A stretch of DNA of 64,000 nucleotides, from contig CALNXN010000006.1 of assembly GCA_942490645.1 (NCBI GenBank), positions 1-64,000 of the forward strand, written 5' to 3'. The notes below the pieces were generated by a model. The model ran no database searches and was not told the DNA's origin. It saw only the letters and a program-made list of their open reading frames with translations. The stretch comes from CALNXN01 sp942490645. Its GTDB lineage: Bacteria > Pseudomonadota > Alphaproteobacteria > Rhodobacterales > Rhodobacteraceae. Shown here piece by piece: positions 9,189-17,364 of the stretch. How positions within the stretch are numbered: the first letter of the stretch is position 1; each line of letters starts with the position of its first letter. The translations under genes were made by a program, and so were the position numbers.

Positions 9189-9760
9189 GGATAACCCGAG
9201 TGCTAAAATCGATATTCTGATCGTTTCATCGACTTTGACCTGGGGTGTGCTGGTTGTGAGCCAAACTGTTTTCGCAATTCTCTTCGCATGCGCACCACAC
9301 TGCTCACTCTGAAAACTCAGAAACGCTGGCCTCTCAAAAGGATTTGTCCTGCTTTCTGGCTGGGCCACATGCTTTCTTACCTGATGTGGCGCACTGGAGC
9401 GCGCTCAAGAGGCCTCAAAGCCCCTGTGCGGTGCGGGAAACTTCCCGGCCTGTTAGGCCAAATCACGCATTCAATTGCAGTTTAAGGCGGGACATCTGCG
9501 TCGGGTGTCAGCCTGGTTGCGCTTGTCTGCTTTTGAGGAGGCGAACACATAACCCGAAGGGCCCACCGCAGCCGTGGAACCTTCCGATAAAGCATACGCC
9601 ACTCACGCAGGCGGCGTTCCAATATCTCAACACCAAGGACACAACACCCACCAATGATAGCGCCAATTCCCGCCATCTCCTTCAGCTTTTCAATCAAACT
9701 CCCCCCGGAGGGTCGATCCGCCACCTTGCTCCCATGCCCACAACCACCTAAACCAAAAAC
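9189..9760. other. Interval between the hisF remnant and hisF
   Basis: No convincing gene is present. Minus-strand bases 9482-9676 could encode 64 residues with a hydrophobic start (MAGIGAIIGGCCVLG) and a basic tail, but the GGAG lies right against the ATG, too close to serve. The first part (9190-9480) is lower in G+C. No transposase, terminal inverted repeat or target duplication was found. No Shine-Dalgarno sequence is visible within 30 bases before hisF. Confidence 0.4.
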
Positions 9761-10522
9761 ATGTTGAAAACCCGCATCATCCCCTGTCTCGACGTGGCCG
9801 ACGGCCGCGTCGTCAAAGGCGTGAACTTCGTCGATCTCAAGGACGCAGGCGATCCAGTCGATGCCGCCATCGCCTATGACGCCGCCGGCGCGGATGAGCT
9901 TTGCTTCCTCGACATCACCGCCACCCATGAAAACCGCGCCACCATGTTCGACGTCGTCACGCGCACAGCCGAACACTGCTACATTCCGCTTACGGTTGGC
10001 GGTGGGGTGCGCACCCCCGCAGATGTCCGCGCCCTGCTCTTGGCAGGTGCCGACAAGGTCTCCTTCAACTCCGCCGCCGTCGCCGACCCCGATGTGGTCG
10101 CCCAATCGGCCGATCAATTCGGATCGCAATGCATCGTCGTCGCCATTGACGCCAAAACAGTCAGCCCCGGCAAATGGGAAATCTTTACCCACGGCGGTCG
10201 CAAACCCACCGGCATCGACGCGGTGGAATTCGCCAAAACCGTTGCTGCCAAAGGGGCCGGTGAAATCCTGCTCACCTCCATGGACCGTGATGGCACACGC
10301 GCGGGCTTCAACCTGCCACTGACCCGCGCCATATCAGATGCCGTGCGCATCCCCGTCATTGCATCGGGCGGCGTTGGCACACTCGACCACCTCGTCGAAG
10401 GCGTCACTAAGGGGGGCGCCTCGGCCGTACTGGCCGCGTCCATCTTCCACTTCGGCGACTTCACCATCGCCCAAGCCAAGGCCCATATGGCCGCCGCTGG
10501 CATCCCCATGAGGCTGACATGA
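9761..10522 (+). CDS. hisF: Imidazole glycerol phosphate synthase cyclase subunit
   Basis: HisF uses ammonia from HisH to turn PRFAR into imidazole glycerol phosphate and AICAR. The 253-residue TIM barrel has the catalytic Asp in IIPCLDVADGRVVKG (about residue 11) and the second Asp in TSMDRDGT (about residue 130 by family numbering). Phosphate sites are PLTVGGGVRTP and VIASGGVGT. All expected residues are present, so this copy looks functional. It overlaps hisE by 4 bases (ATGA), which implies translational coupling. Its partner hisH in this window is broken. Confidence 0.97.
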   Translation: MLKTRIIPCLDVADGRVVKGVNFVDLKDAGDPVDAAIAYDAAGADELCFLDITATHENRATMFDVVTRTAEHCYIPLTVGGGVRTPADVRALLLAGADKVSFNSAAVADPDVVAQSADQFGSQCIVVAIDAKTVSPGKWEIFTHGGRKPTGIDAVEFAKTVAAKGAGEILLTSMDRDGTRAGFNLPLTRAISDAVRIPVIASGGVGTLDHLVEGVTKGGASAVLAASIFHFGDFTIAQAKAHMAAAGIPMRLT

Positions 10523-10827
10523 CCCTCCAAGACCTCTACGCCACCATCCTGGCTCGAAAATCAGCCGATCCGGGCAGCAGCTGGACCGCACAACTGCTCG
10601 CCAATGGCCCGGAAAAATGCGCCGAAAAATTCGGTGAAGAGGCTGTGGAAGCCATCATCGAAGCCGTCAAGGGCGACACATCGGCCCTCACCTGCGAAGC
10701 TGCCGATGTGCTCTATCACCTCTTGGTGATGCTTGCGGCCCGCAATGTGCCCCTTGCAGATGTCATGGTCGAGCTGGAACGCCGCCAATCCAAATCAGGC
10801 CTTCAGGAAAAAGCAGACCGTCCCTGA
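10519..10827 (+). CDS. hisE: Phosphoribosyl-ATP pyrophosphatase
   Basis: HisE hydrolyses phosphoribosyl-ATP to phosphoribosyl-AMP, the second step of histidine synthesis. The 102-residue all-helical product carries the acidic metal-binding motif EKFGEEAVEAIIEA (about residues 34-47) and the second acidic helix CEAADVLYHLLVML, typical of the MazG-like HisE fold. It is single-domain, without fusion to HisI. It is translationally coupled to hisF and ends the histidine run. A double-hairpin repeat follows its stop. Confidence 0.95.
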   Translation: MTLQDLYATILARKSADPGSSWTAQLLANGPEKCAEKFGEEAVEAIIEAVKGDTSALTCEAADVLYHLLVMLAARNVPLADVMVELERRQSKSGLQEKADRP

Positions 10828-10830
10828 CCT

Positions 10831-10895
10831 TCCTTTCGCCCGAAATACCTTCGGGGGAGGCTGCCCTTCAGGGCAGACGGGGGCGGACAGCCCCC
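10831..10895. repeat. Composite double-hairpin intergenic repeat, copy 1
   Basis: Between the convergent hisE and CoA-binding genes lies an element with two perfect hairpins: CTGCCC/GGGCAG at 10861-10876 with a TTCA loop, and GGGGGC/GCCCCC at 10879-10895. The flank at 10831-10858 reads, on the minus strand, CTCCCCCGAAGGTATTTCGG followed by GCGAAAGG. The same layout recurs in the other orientation at 19788-19856. It probably works as a bidirectional terminator or a REP-type element. Confidence 0.65.
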
Positions 10896-10934
10896 TGAAG
10901 CATCGCGCGGCGCGGCACGCGCCTCCGCCCGGGC

Positions 10935-11402
10935 TCAAAGCTTGCTTGAAATGACACCGGTGGCGAACCCACCCATGCGCAACTCGCCAAAAAGCCGCTG
11001 ATACTCGATCTTCGGGCATCTGTTCTGGATCACGGTCACGCCACGCGCTTCGGCGCGGGCTGTGGCCTCTGCGTGCTCCACCCCGATCTGCATCCAGATT
11101 GTTTGCAGGTCCGGGAACACCTCCAAGGCTTCGTCCACGATGGGCGGCACAGCCTCGGAGCGGCGAAAAATATCGACCATGTCCACACCGCCCTCAATGT
11201 CGCTCAAACTCGCAACGACACGGGCCCCGAACAAAACCTCGCCCGCATGGCCGGGATTGACCGGCACCACCTCATACCCCTTCAGGCTGAGATAGCGCGC
11301 CACATAGTAGCTGGGCCGCACAGGGTTCATCGAAACACCGACGACCGCCACGCGTTTGGTGCGGTTCAACACGGTTCTGAGCAGATCATCGGAATACTTC
11401 AT
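10935..11402 (-). CDS. CoA-binding domain protein (YccU type)
   Basis: The 155-residue Rossmann-like product has the CoA-binding start VAVVGVSMNPVRPSYYVARY (about residues 18-37), then GYEVVPVNPGHAGEVLFG and the closing VIQNRCPKIEYQR with a conserved Cys. Proteins of this family bind CoA through the N-terminal glycine-rich loop; the cellular role is unclear. It stands alone on the minus strand, convergent to hisE across the hairpin repeat. Confidence 0.9.
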   Translation of the reverse strand: MKYSDDLLRTVLNRTKRVAVVGVSMNPVRPSYYVARYLSLKGYEVVPVNPGHAGEVLFGARVVASLSDIEGGVDMVDIFRRSEAVPPIVDEALEVFPDLQTIWMQIGVEHAEATARAEARGVTVIQNRCPKIEYQRLFGELRMGGFATGVISSKL

Positions 11403-11629
11403 TCCGGCACCCTACTCTCGCGTGCCTGCGAAAAAAAGAGCGCCCGATGCCAAAAGGCAAAGGGCGCTACGAGGTACGGAACGAGGGACATTCATGAGGA
11501 CGGCAAGTGTTCCAGTCTCGCCGCTCTGCACATCTGATTTAGGAACAATCGAGCGCATGAGAAGACTGTCTCGCAAACCTGTGAATGAAATATTAACCTA
11601 AGCCGCCCAAATGCGACAATATGCCCGCC

Positions 11630-11938
11630 TCAGTCAAAAATATCTTCCAGAGCATCAAAGGCCTCTTCCACGAGATGTTTGAACAACCCTTTACGCCGCT
11701 TTTTCGGCTTCGATTTGCTCGGCTTGTAAACTTTGGACGGTTTGGATGGCTTGCCCGCGCCGCTGCGTACAGCAGATCGCTGAACCAACTCCCGTTTTCC
11801 GGGATTGTGCTCGGGCAGGCGCTTGAGATCATGCAAAGGCGCGCCACAGGCCGAACAAGCCAGCTCATGCCGCCCGCGCCCCAGAACGAGCGCTGCCTTG
11901 GTGCCGCAATAGCAGCAGGTCGCGATTTTAGTCGGGTA
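11630..11938 (-). CDS. Small zinc-ribbon protein; no standard start codon
   Basis: The minus-strand frame encodes a zinc ribbon with two Cys pairs (TCCYCGTKAAL and ELACSACGAPL) at about 11920-11840. A Lys/Ser/Pro-rich basic linker and the acidic helix HLVEEAFDALEDIFD follow, ending at the TGA at 11630. The only standard start in frame is a TTG at 11836, which would remove both Cys pairs. Between the upstream stop and the first Cys pair no ATG, GTG or TTG is in frame. The family, as I recall it, begins with a short MPTKIATCCYCG-like end, and here TAC-CCG-ACT-AAA stands at 11938-11927. The gene directly follows rlmB. It may use a rare start or have lost its start. Confidence 0.55.
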   Translation of the reverse strand, partial: YPTKIATCCYCGTKAALVLGRGRHELACSACGAPLHDLKRLPEHNPGKRELVQRSAVRSGAGKPSKPSKVYKPSKSKPKKRRKGLFKHLVEEAFDALEDIFD

Positions 11939-11949
11939 TCCGATGGTCT

Positions 11950-12732
11950 TTACCCTTTTGCAGGTGCCTTGGAGGCATATAGGGCGATTGCAGCAGCATT
12001 TGAGACGTTGAGCGAGCCAAACGCGCCCCCTGCGTCAATGCGCACCAGCGCGTCCACCGTTTCGCGCGTTTTCGCGCGCAGCCCCGGCCCCTCGGCCCCC
12101 AGCACCAGCGCCACGGCGCGGTCGCGCTTGCCGTCAACGGCCTCTTCGATGGTTTGCTCGGCCTCGCCATCCAGCCCCAACACCAGATATCCCATGCCCT
12201 GCAATGCACGGATCGCATCGGCCAGATTGGTCAGCCGCAGATAGGGCTGACGCTCCAGCGCGCCGCTTGCGGTTTTGGCCAGCGCACCGGTTTCAGGCGC
12301 GGAATGGTGCTTGGTTCCGATCACGGCAGAGGCGCCCAGGACTTCCGCTGACCGCAGGATCGCGCCCACATTGTGTGGGTCCGTCACCCGGTCCAGTAGA
12401 ATGACCCGTGGGGCCGCCGGGCCGATGCACACATCCTCGAGCCGGCCCCAATTCAGCGGTTTGACCTCAAGGGCAGCACCCTGATGAACCGATCCCGGAT
12501 CAAGCGGAGCATCGAACTTGCGCGGGTCCACAACACGCGGCGTCACGCCAGAGGCCTCGATTGCCTCTGCCAGCTTGGCTTGCGCATTCAGAGTAACCAC
12601 CAGATCAAGCTTTTCACGTGTCGGGTTCATCAGCGCATCGCGCACCGCATGCAGCCCAAACAGCCACAGCGTCTCGCGCGCATCAGACTTTTTGCCCTGC
12701 TCTTTCTTGACCACCCATTTGGGTTTTTTCAT
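11950..12732 (-). CDS. rlmB: 23S rRNA (guanosine-2'-O-)-methyltransferase, TrmH/SpoU family
   Basis: This SPOUT methyltransferase probably adds the 2'-O-methyl group to G2251 of 23S rRNA. I start it at MKKPKWVVKKEQ (12732), giving 260 residues; a longer frame begins 13 codons earlier. The N-terminal substrate domain contains LFGLHAVRDAL. The C-terminal knot has the family motifs LLDRVTDPHNVGAILRSAE, VALVLGAEGPGLR and LNVSNAAAIALY. All catalytic motifs are present. It lies upstream of the small zinc-ribbon gene and is divergent from tRNA-Tyr. Assignment to RlmB rather than another TrmH member is by similarity. Confidence 0.88.
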   Translation of the reverse strand: MKKPKWVVKKEQGKKSDARETLWLFGLHAVRDALMNPTREKLDLVVTLNAQAKLAEAIEASGVTPRVVDPRKFDAPLDPGSVHQGAALEVKPLNWGRLEDVCIGPAAPRVILLDRVTDPHNVGAILRSAEVLGASAVIGTKHHSAPETGALAKTASGALERQPYLRLTNLADAIRALQGMGYLVLGLDGEAEQTIEEAVDGKRDRAVALVLGAEGPGLRAKTRETVDALVRIDAGGAFGSLNVSNAAAIALYASKAPAKG

Positions 12733-12847
12733 CGCCTTGTCCCGCCTGTCGCAGCGCCCCTCAAAAACCACGCGATTTCGCCTTGACGCCTGTAAGAGCC
12801 GCTAGTAATCACGCCTGCACGTCCAGCGCAATGCGCAAGGGCGCAGT

Positions 12848-12931
12848 GGGCGACAGGCCGCAAGGTGTGGCAGGGGACTGTAACTCCCTCGCGGAGACGC
12901 ACGCCTGGTTCGATTCCAGGGTCGCCCACCA
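12848..12931 (+). tRNA. tRNA-Tyr (GTA)
   Basis: A complete class II tRNA can be drawn. The acceptor GGGCGAC (12848-12854) pairs with GTCGCCC (12921-12927), followed by A73 and encoded CCA. The anticodon loop CTGTAAC gives anticodon GTA. A long variable arm and the T arm CCTGG-TTCGATT-CCAGG follow. All stems are sound. Confidence 0.93.
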
Positions 12932-13098
12932 CGCACTTTCCGCAGGAAAGTGGCTGGCAACTCTTCAGCAGTACAGAGCGGCAGTCGTTTCAACGAAACA
13001 ACGAGAGCGTTCGGATACGACGACCACGCAGGTCGACTTCAAAGGCACACACGGCCCCGAGGGAATACCGGGACCGCGCATGCAATTTCGTTGGCATG

Positions 13099-14532
13099 TC
13101 ATGGCTTGGGTGCGCGACCCTCACCATGCCCCGACAGACCGCCCGCGACTTCTTCTGTGGCCTCGGCGGCCAGTTCTTCGGGCAGCACGAGGTTGAGCAC
13201 AATGGCAATGGCGGCGGCGGGCAACAGGCCGCTGGTCATCAAAACGCGGATCGTGTCGGGCAGGTATTGCACCGCCATCGGCTCCAGCTGCAACCCAAGG
13301 CCCACCGACAGCGAAATCGCGAAAATCACCATGTTGCGCCGGTTCCAATTCACATCCGACAGCATCGACACACCCGCCGCGACCACCATGCCGAACATCA
13401 CGATCACGCCGCCACCCAGCACTTCGATCGGGATGGTTCGGATCACAGCGCCGACCTTGGGGATCAGCCCGCACAGGATCAAAAACAGCGCCCCGATGGT
13501 GACCACGTGGCGGCTCATCACGCCTGTCATGGCGATCAATCCGACGTTCTGGCTGAACGAGGTATTGGGAAACCCGCCAAAGATCCCGGCCACGGCAGAG
13601 CCTATACCATCGGCAAAAGTAGCACCCTGAATTTCGGTGTCCGTGGCCTCACGCCCGGCGCCGCCCTTGGTGATGCCGGACACGTCACCCACGGTTTCCA
13701 CCGCCGAAACGAAAGCCATCAGGCAAAAGCCGACAATGGCGGCAAAGCTGAATTCGAACCCGTATTTGAAAGGCTCAGGAAACGCGACCACCGCCGCCCT
13801 GCCCCAGCTTGTGGAGATGCCCTCCAGCGTGACCATGCCCATCGCAAGGGCGTAGACATAGCCCACCAATATACCGATCACCACGGCCGAGACCGACAGC
13901 ATACCGCGCGCGAAAAACTTCAGCGCCAGCGTGACAAACACAACCACCAGAGCGGCCGACCAATTCAGCAGGCTGCCATATTCAGGTGTGCCGATCGCAG
14001 GCACGCCACCGGCTGCGTATTGAATGCCGACTTTGACCAGCGCCAGACCGATCATTGTCACGACCAGCCCCGTAACCAAGGGCGGTAAGGCAAAACGAAT
14101 GCGCCCGATCACCGTGCCCAAAAGCGCGTGGAACAGCCCGCCCACCAAAACGCCACCGAACAAGGCTGGCATCGCCTCGACACCCTTGCCAGCCACCAGC
14201 GGGATCATGATGGGAATGAAGGCAAAGCTGGTGCCCTGCACGATGGGCAGACGCGCGCCCACCGGGCCAAAGCCGATCGTCTGAAAGAGCGTGGCAATGC
14301 CCGCAAAGAGCATCGACATCTGGATCAGGTACGTCATGTCAGGAAACCCCTGCGCGCCTGCGTCAGAGCCAAAGCCAAAGCCCGCCGCCCCGGCGATGAT
14401 GATCGCGGGCGTGACGTTGGACACGAACATCGCCAGCACATGCTGGATGCCCAACGGCACGGCCTTGTAAAGCGCGGGAGTGTAATTCGGATCTCGGAGT
14501 TGTTCTGGTGTTCCTATGGATGTGTCAGCCAT
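13099..14532 (-). CDS. NCS2-family urate/xanthine permease
   Basis: The 477-residue integral membrane protein has about 14 hydrophobic segments. It carries the NCS2 signature QNVGLIAMTGVMSR at about residues 325-338, typical of the xanthine/urate branch, and the start PLGIQHVLAMFVSNVTPAI. It likely brings urate or xanthine into the cell with protons. It is divergent from uraH and puuD, which process urate further. Substrate preference between urate, xanthine and uracil cannot be read off directly, but context favours urate. Confidence 0.87.
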   Translation of the reverse strand: MADTSIGTPEQLRDPNYTPALYKAVPLGIQHVLAMFVSNVTPAIIIAGAAGFGFGSDAGAQGFPDMTYLIQMSMLFAGIATLFQTIGFGPVGARLPIVQGTSFAFIPIMIPLVAGKGVEAMPALFGGVLVGGLFHALLGTVIGRIRFALPPLVTGLVVTMIGLALVKVGIQYAAGGVPAIGTPEYGSLLNWSAALVVVFVTLALKFFARGMLSVSAVVIGILVGYVYALAMGMVTLEGISTSWGRAAVVAFPEPFKYGFEFSFAAIVGFCLMAFVSAVETVGDVSGITKGGAGREATDTEIQGATFADGIGSAVAGIFGGFPNTSFSQNVGLIAMTGVMSRHVVTIGALFLILCGLIPKVGAVIRTIPIEVLGGGVIVMFGMVVAAGVSMLSDVNWNRRNMVIFAISLSVGLGLQLEPMAVQYLPDTIRVLMTSGLLPAAAIAIVLNLVLPEELAAEATEEVAGGLSGHGEGRAPKP

Positions 14533-14806
14533 GATGCGTCCCTTGTTCTTTCGCGATGTTTTTTGGTCTTTTTCTATTTGGCGCGTGCTGGTGCCGCACC
14601 AATTGCTATCAGGCTAAACACGTCAGAGCCTGTCAGGACAGAAAAATGATCACACGACGCCCGCGCGCAGGGCGGCACCACATGGCAGGCTGCATGGCGC
14701 GCGCTTTGATGCATTATTAGGCAAGCCCTGATCACGCGGGGCTTTCGCACGCGTGCTGAAAGTGGTTGAGTGATCCGCGACACCCCCCACCAGCACGGAG
14801 ACTGGT

Positions 14807-15151
14807 ATGCCCGGCTATCTGACCACCCATGTTCTGGACACCGCCTTGGGCAAACCTGCGGCGGGCCTCAAGATCGGGCTTTACCGCCTGCAGGGGGACC
14901 AGCGGCTCGAGATCGCGCAGGCGCTGACCAACGCGGACGGGCGCACCGACGGCCCGATCCTGCCCCCGGAGGCCTTTGCCATGGGGACGTATGAGCTGCT
15001 TTTTTATGCCGGAGATTACCTCAGCAGCACCGGCGCATCTGCAGATTTCCTGGACGTGATTCCACTGCGCTTTGGAATGCACGAGGCGGATCACTACCAC
15101 GTGCCGCTCTTGCTCAGCCCGTTCAGCTACAGCACCTACCGCGGCAGTTGA
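14807..15151 (+). CDS. uraH: 5-hydroxyisourate hydrolase (transthyretin-like)
   Basis: The 114-residue transthyretin-like protein hydrolyses 5-hydroxyisourate, the product of urate oxidation, to OHCU. It begins MPGYLTTHVLDTALGKPA with the catalytic His of the family and ends in the diagnostic tetrapeptide YRGS. The second catalytic His lies in the HYHVPLLLSPF segment. There is no signal peptide. A GGAG site lies before the start. puuD, which makes its substrate, follows on the same strand. Confidence 0.93.
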   Translation: MPGYLTTHVLDTALGKPAAGLKIGLYRLQGDQRLEIAQALTNADGRTDGPILPPEAFAMGTYELLFYAGDYLSSTGASADFLDVIPLRFGMHEADHYHVPLLLSPFSYSTYRGS

Positions 15152-15282
15152 ACACAACGGCCCACCTGCCCGCCCAAATCTGTGGCAATGCCACGCGTCT
15201 GCAAAGCCCGTCGTGCAATCAGCGATTTTCATCTGCGCGCCATTGGGTATAGCGTTGATGCACAGGATCTGGAGAACTGCTC

Positions 15283-16533
15283 ATGTATGATTTTGCCGTC
15301 ATTTCCGAATGGTTGGGCTTTGCGGTGCGCTGGCTGCATGTGATCACGGCGATGGCGTGGATCGGATCGTCGTTCTACTTCATCGCGCTGGATCTGGGGC
15401 TACGCAAGGGGCCGCACTTGCCCACCGGGGCCACGGGCGAGGAATGGCAGGTACATGGCGGCGGGTTCTATCACATCCAGAAATATAACGTGGCGCCTGA
15501 AAACATGCCCGACCACCTGACGTGGTTCAAATGGGAGAGCTATTCGACGTGGCTGTCGGGGGCGGCACTATTGATGCTGGTCTATTGGTCAGGTGCCGAG
15601 CTTTACCTGATTGATTATGACAAGATCGAGTTGAGCCCATGGGCCGCCATTGCCATTTCTGCAGGCTCGCTCACCATTGGCTGGATCCTCTATGACCTGT
15701 TGTGCAAAAGCCCTCTTGGCGCGCAACCGACGGTGCTAATGCTGCTGCTGTTCGTGATCTTGGTGGTGATGGCGTGGGGCTATGATCAGGTGTTCACGGG
15801 CCGGGCCGCGCTGCTGCATCTTGGGGCGTTCACCGCCACGATCATGACGGCCAACGTGTTTTTGATCATCATGCCCAACCAGCGGATCGTGGTGAAGGAT
15901 CTGCAGGAGGGGCGCACGCCCGACGCCAAATACGGGCGCATTGCCAAGCTGCGCTCCACGCATAACAATTACCTGACGCTGCCGGTGATTTTCCTGATGC
16001 TGAGCAACCATTACCCGCTGGCTTTTGCAACGGAATGGAGCTGGGTGATTGCCAGCCTCGTGTTCCTGATGGGGGTCACGATCCGGCATTATTTTAACTC
16101 CATGCACGCCCGCAAAGGCAACCCGCATTGGACGTGGGCTGCCACGACGCTGATCTTTATCGCGATCATGTGGCTGTCGAGCAAACCGATGCACGCGGAT
16201 TTCGATTGGGAGGCCGAGGTCGAGGTGCCGGAGGCCTTTGCCTATGTTGTCGCCTCTCCGCATTTTGAGGACGCGCGCGACGTGGTGCTGGGGCGCTGTT
16301 CGATGTGCCACAATGCCGAGCCTGTCTGGGACGGAATGCTGTGGCCACCCAAGGGTGTGCGGCTGGACAATGACGCCGAGATCGCACTGAACGCGCGGGC
16401 GATTTACCTGCATGCAGGCGTCAGCCACGCGATGCCGCCGGGCAATATCACCGCAATGGAACCTGAGGAGCGCGCGCAGATCGTGCGCTGGTACCGCAGC
16501 CTTGATCGCGACATGGCCCGCGCGGGCGGCTGA
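15283..16533 (+). CDS. puuD: Membrane-bound urate oxidase with cytochrome c domain
   Basis: PuuD oxidises urate to 5-hydroxyisourate and passes electrons to its own cytochrome c and the respiratory chain. The 416-residue product has an N-terminal membrane part of about eight helices, including WLHVITAMAWIGSSFYFIAL, with conserved histidines (FYHIQKYNVAP). The C-terminal periplasmic haem domain has CSMCH at about residues 339-343 and a Met ligand in SHAMPPGN. GGAG precedes the ATG by 8 bases. Together with uraH and the permease it forms a compact urate module. The OHCU decarboxylase and later ureide genes are not nearby. Confidence 0.92.
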   Translation: MYDFAVISEWLGFAVRWLHVITAMAWIGSSFYFIALDLGLRKGPHLPTGATGEEWQVHGGGFYHIQKYNVAPENMPDHLTWFKWESYSTWLSGAALLMLVYWSGAELYLIDYDKIELSPWAAIAISAGSLTIGWILYDLLCKSPLGAQPTVLMLLLFVILVVMAWGYDQVFTGRAALLHLGAFTATIMTANVFLIIMPNQRIVVKDLQEGRTPDAKYGRIAKLRSTHNNYLTLPVIFLMLSNHYPLAFATEWSWVIASLVFLMGVTIRHYFNSMHARKGNPHWTWAATTLIFIAIMWLSSKPMHADFDWEAEVEVPEAFAYVVASPHFEDARDVVLGRCSMCHNAEPVWDGMLWPPKGVRLDNDAEIALNARAIYLHAGVSHAMPPGNITAMEPEERAQIVRWYRSLDRDMARAGG

Positions 16534-16669
16534 AAAACAAAGCCACCGAACGGTGCGTTTCGCGTGCGAAATCGGCCAATTTCTTGGCTCCACGCCTCAG
16601 GGAATCGGCTTTAGCTTTGAGCCGTAATATACTGTTATTAGGCTATATAAACTCAAACATTTGCGCACG

Positions 16670-16718
16670 CCGCGATTCGAAAAAAACCTGAACGCTCTAC
16701 CAAACGGAAAATGACCCA
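16670..16718 (-). pseudogene. tRNA-like remnant lacking an anticodon arm
   Basis: Read on the minus strand, this stretch has a D-arm-like TTGGTAGAGCG and, after a run of T, a T-loop-like TTCGAATC. The anticodon arm is missing and the acceptor strands do not pair. It is at best a shrunken tRNA pseudogene in the 220-base gap after puuD. Confidence 0.3.
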
Positions 16719-16755
16719 CCGCGCGCTGCCGAGCGTACGGAGCGCATGCAACACC

Positions 16756-17280
16756 CTAGGGGATCAAAACAGTCGCACGCGGAAATTCGGCGCGGTCGGT
16801 GGTCATGTCGTCATAGGTCAGCTCGATCACCACCTTTTGCACCGATCCCGCCCGCATGGTGAGGTAGGGCACGCCGTCTTCGGGCAGTATCGCGTTGGGG
16901 CTCGCTGTGTCCGCGCGGCAGGGCGGCAGCGGCCAGTTTTGCAACGGCTCGTCGTTGATCCCGATGGACATGGCCGTCAGCCCGCAGCGCCAGGCCCAGA
17001 TTTGCGTGACATAGACCAAGTCATTGCCGCCATAGTCGCGCACGCCGACCCAATTGGGTTTTGTCGCCGTCAGGATCGGTTTGACCTCTTGGGCGGTGGT
17101 AAATTTGCCGGTGGGCTGCTCTGTGGCTTGCGGCGCCGGAGCCGTTTGGACCGGTTCGGGGGCTGCCTCTTGAGGCTGCTCTTGTACCTCCGGCGCGGTG
17201 GTCGGCGGCACGGCCAGCGCCTGAGCGGTGGTCTGCGCCTGCGCACCCAGCGTCAATAAAACCAAAAGCGTTTCCAGCAT
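16756..17280 (-). CDS. Secreted protein with Pro/Glu/Gln-rich linker, unknown function
   Basis: Starting at MLETLLVLLTLGAQAQ (17280) gives 174 residues with a signal peptide of about 20. A P/E/Q/A-rich linker (about residues 28-62) leads to a globular domain with WRCGL and PLPPCRADT, two cysteines that may form a disulfide, and the run VVIELTYDDM near the end. I do not recognise the family. A longer frame upstream would overlap the divergent glycosyltransferase-like gene and is not used. Confidence 0.75.
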   Translation of the reverse strand: MLETLLVLLTLGAQAQTTAQALAVPPTTAPEVQEQPQEAAPEPVQTAPAPQATEQPTGKFTTAQEVKPILTATKPNWVGVRDYGGNDLVYVTQIWAWRCGLTAMSIGINDEPLQNWPLPPCRADTASPNAILPEDGVPYLTMRAGSVQKVVIELTYDDMTTDRAEFPRATVLIP

Positions 17281-17364
17281 CTTCCGCCTCCCCAAACTGG
17301 TGTCTTTCGTCTGCGCCTGCTTGTGACTATAGTTCGCCAAAGCCCCAAAGGCGCAGGCAAGAGC

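Noticed and set aside
9189..9760. Insertion sequence between the hisF remnant and hisF
   Set aside because: No transposase, no terminal inverted repeats and no target-site duplication could be found.
9482..10192. Minus-strand frame across the start of hisF
   Set aside because: Mostly the hisF antisense; only its last 64 codons lie outside and lack a usable ribosome binding site.
12865..14088. A 407-codon plus-strand frame over tRNA-Tyr and the permease
   Set aside because: It runs through the tRNA and is antisense to the NCS2 permease; His/Arg/Asp-rich and without homology.
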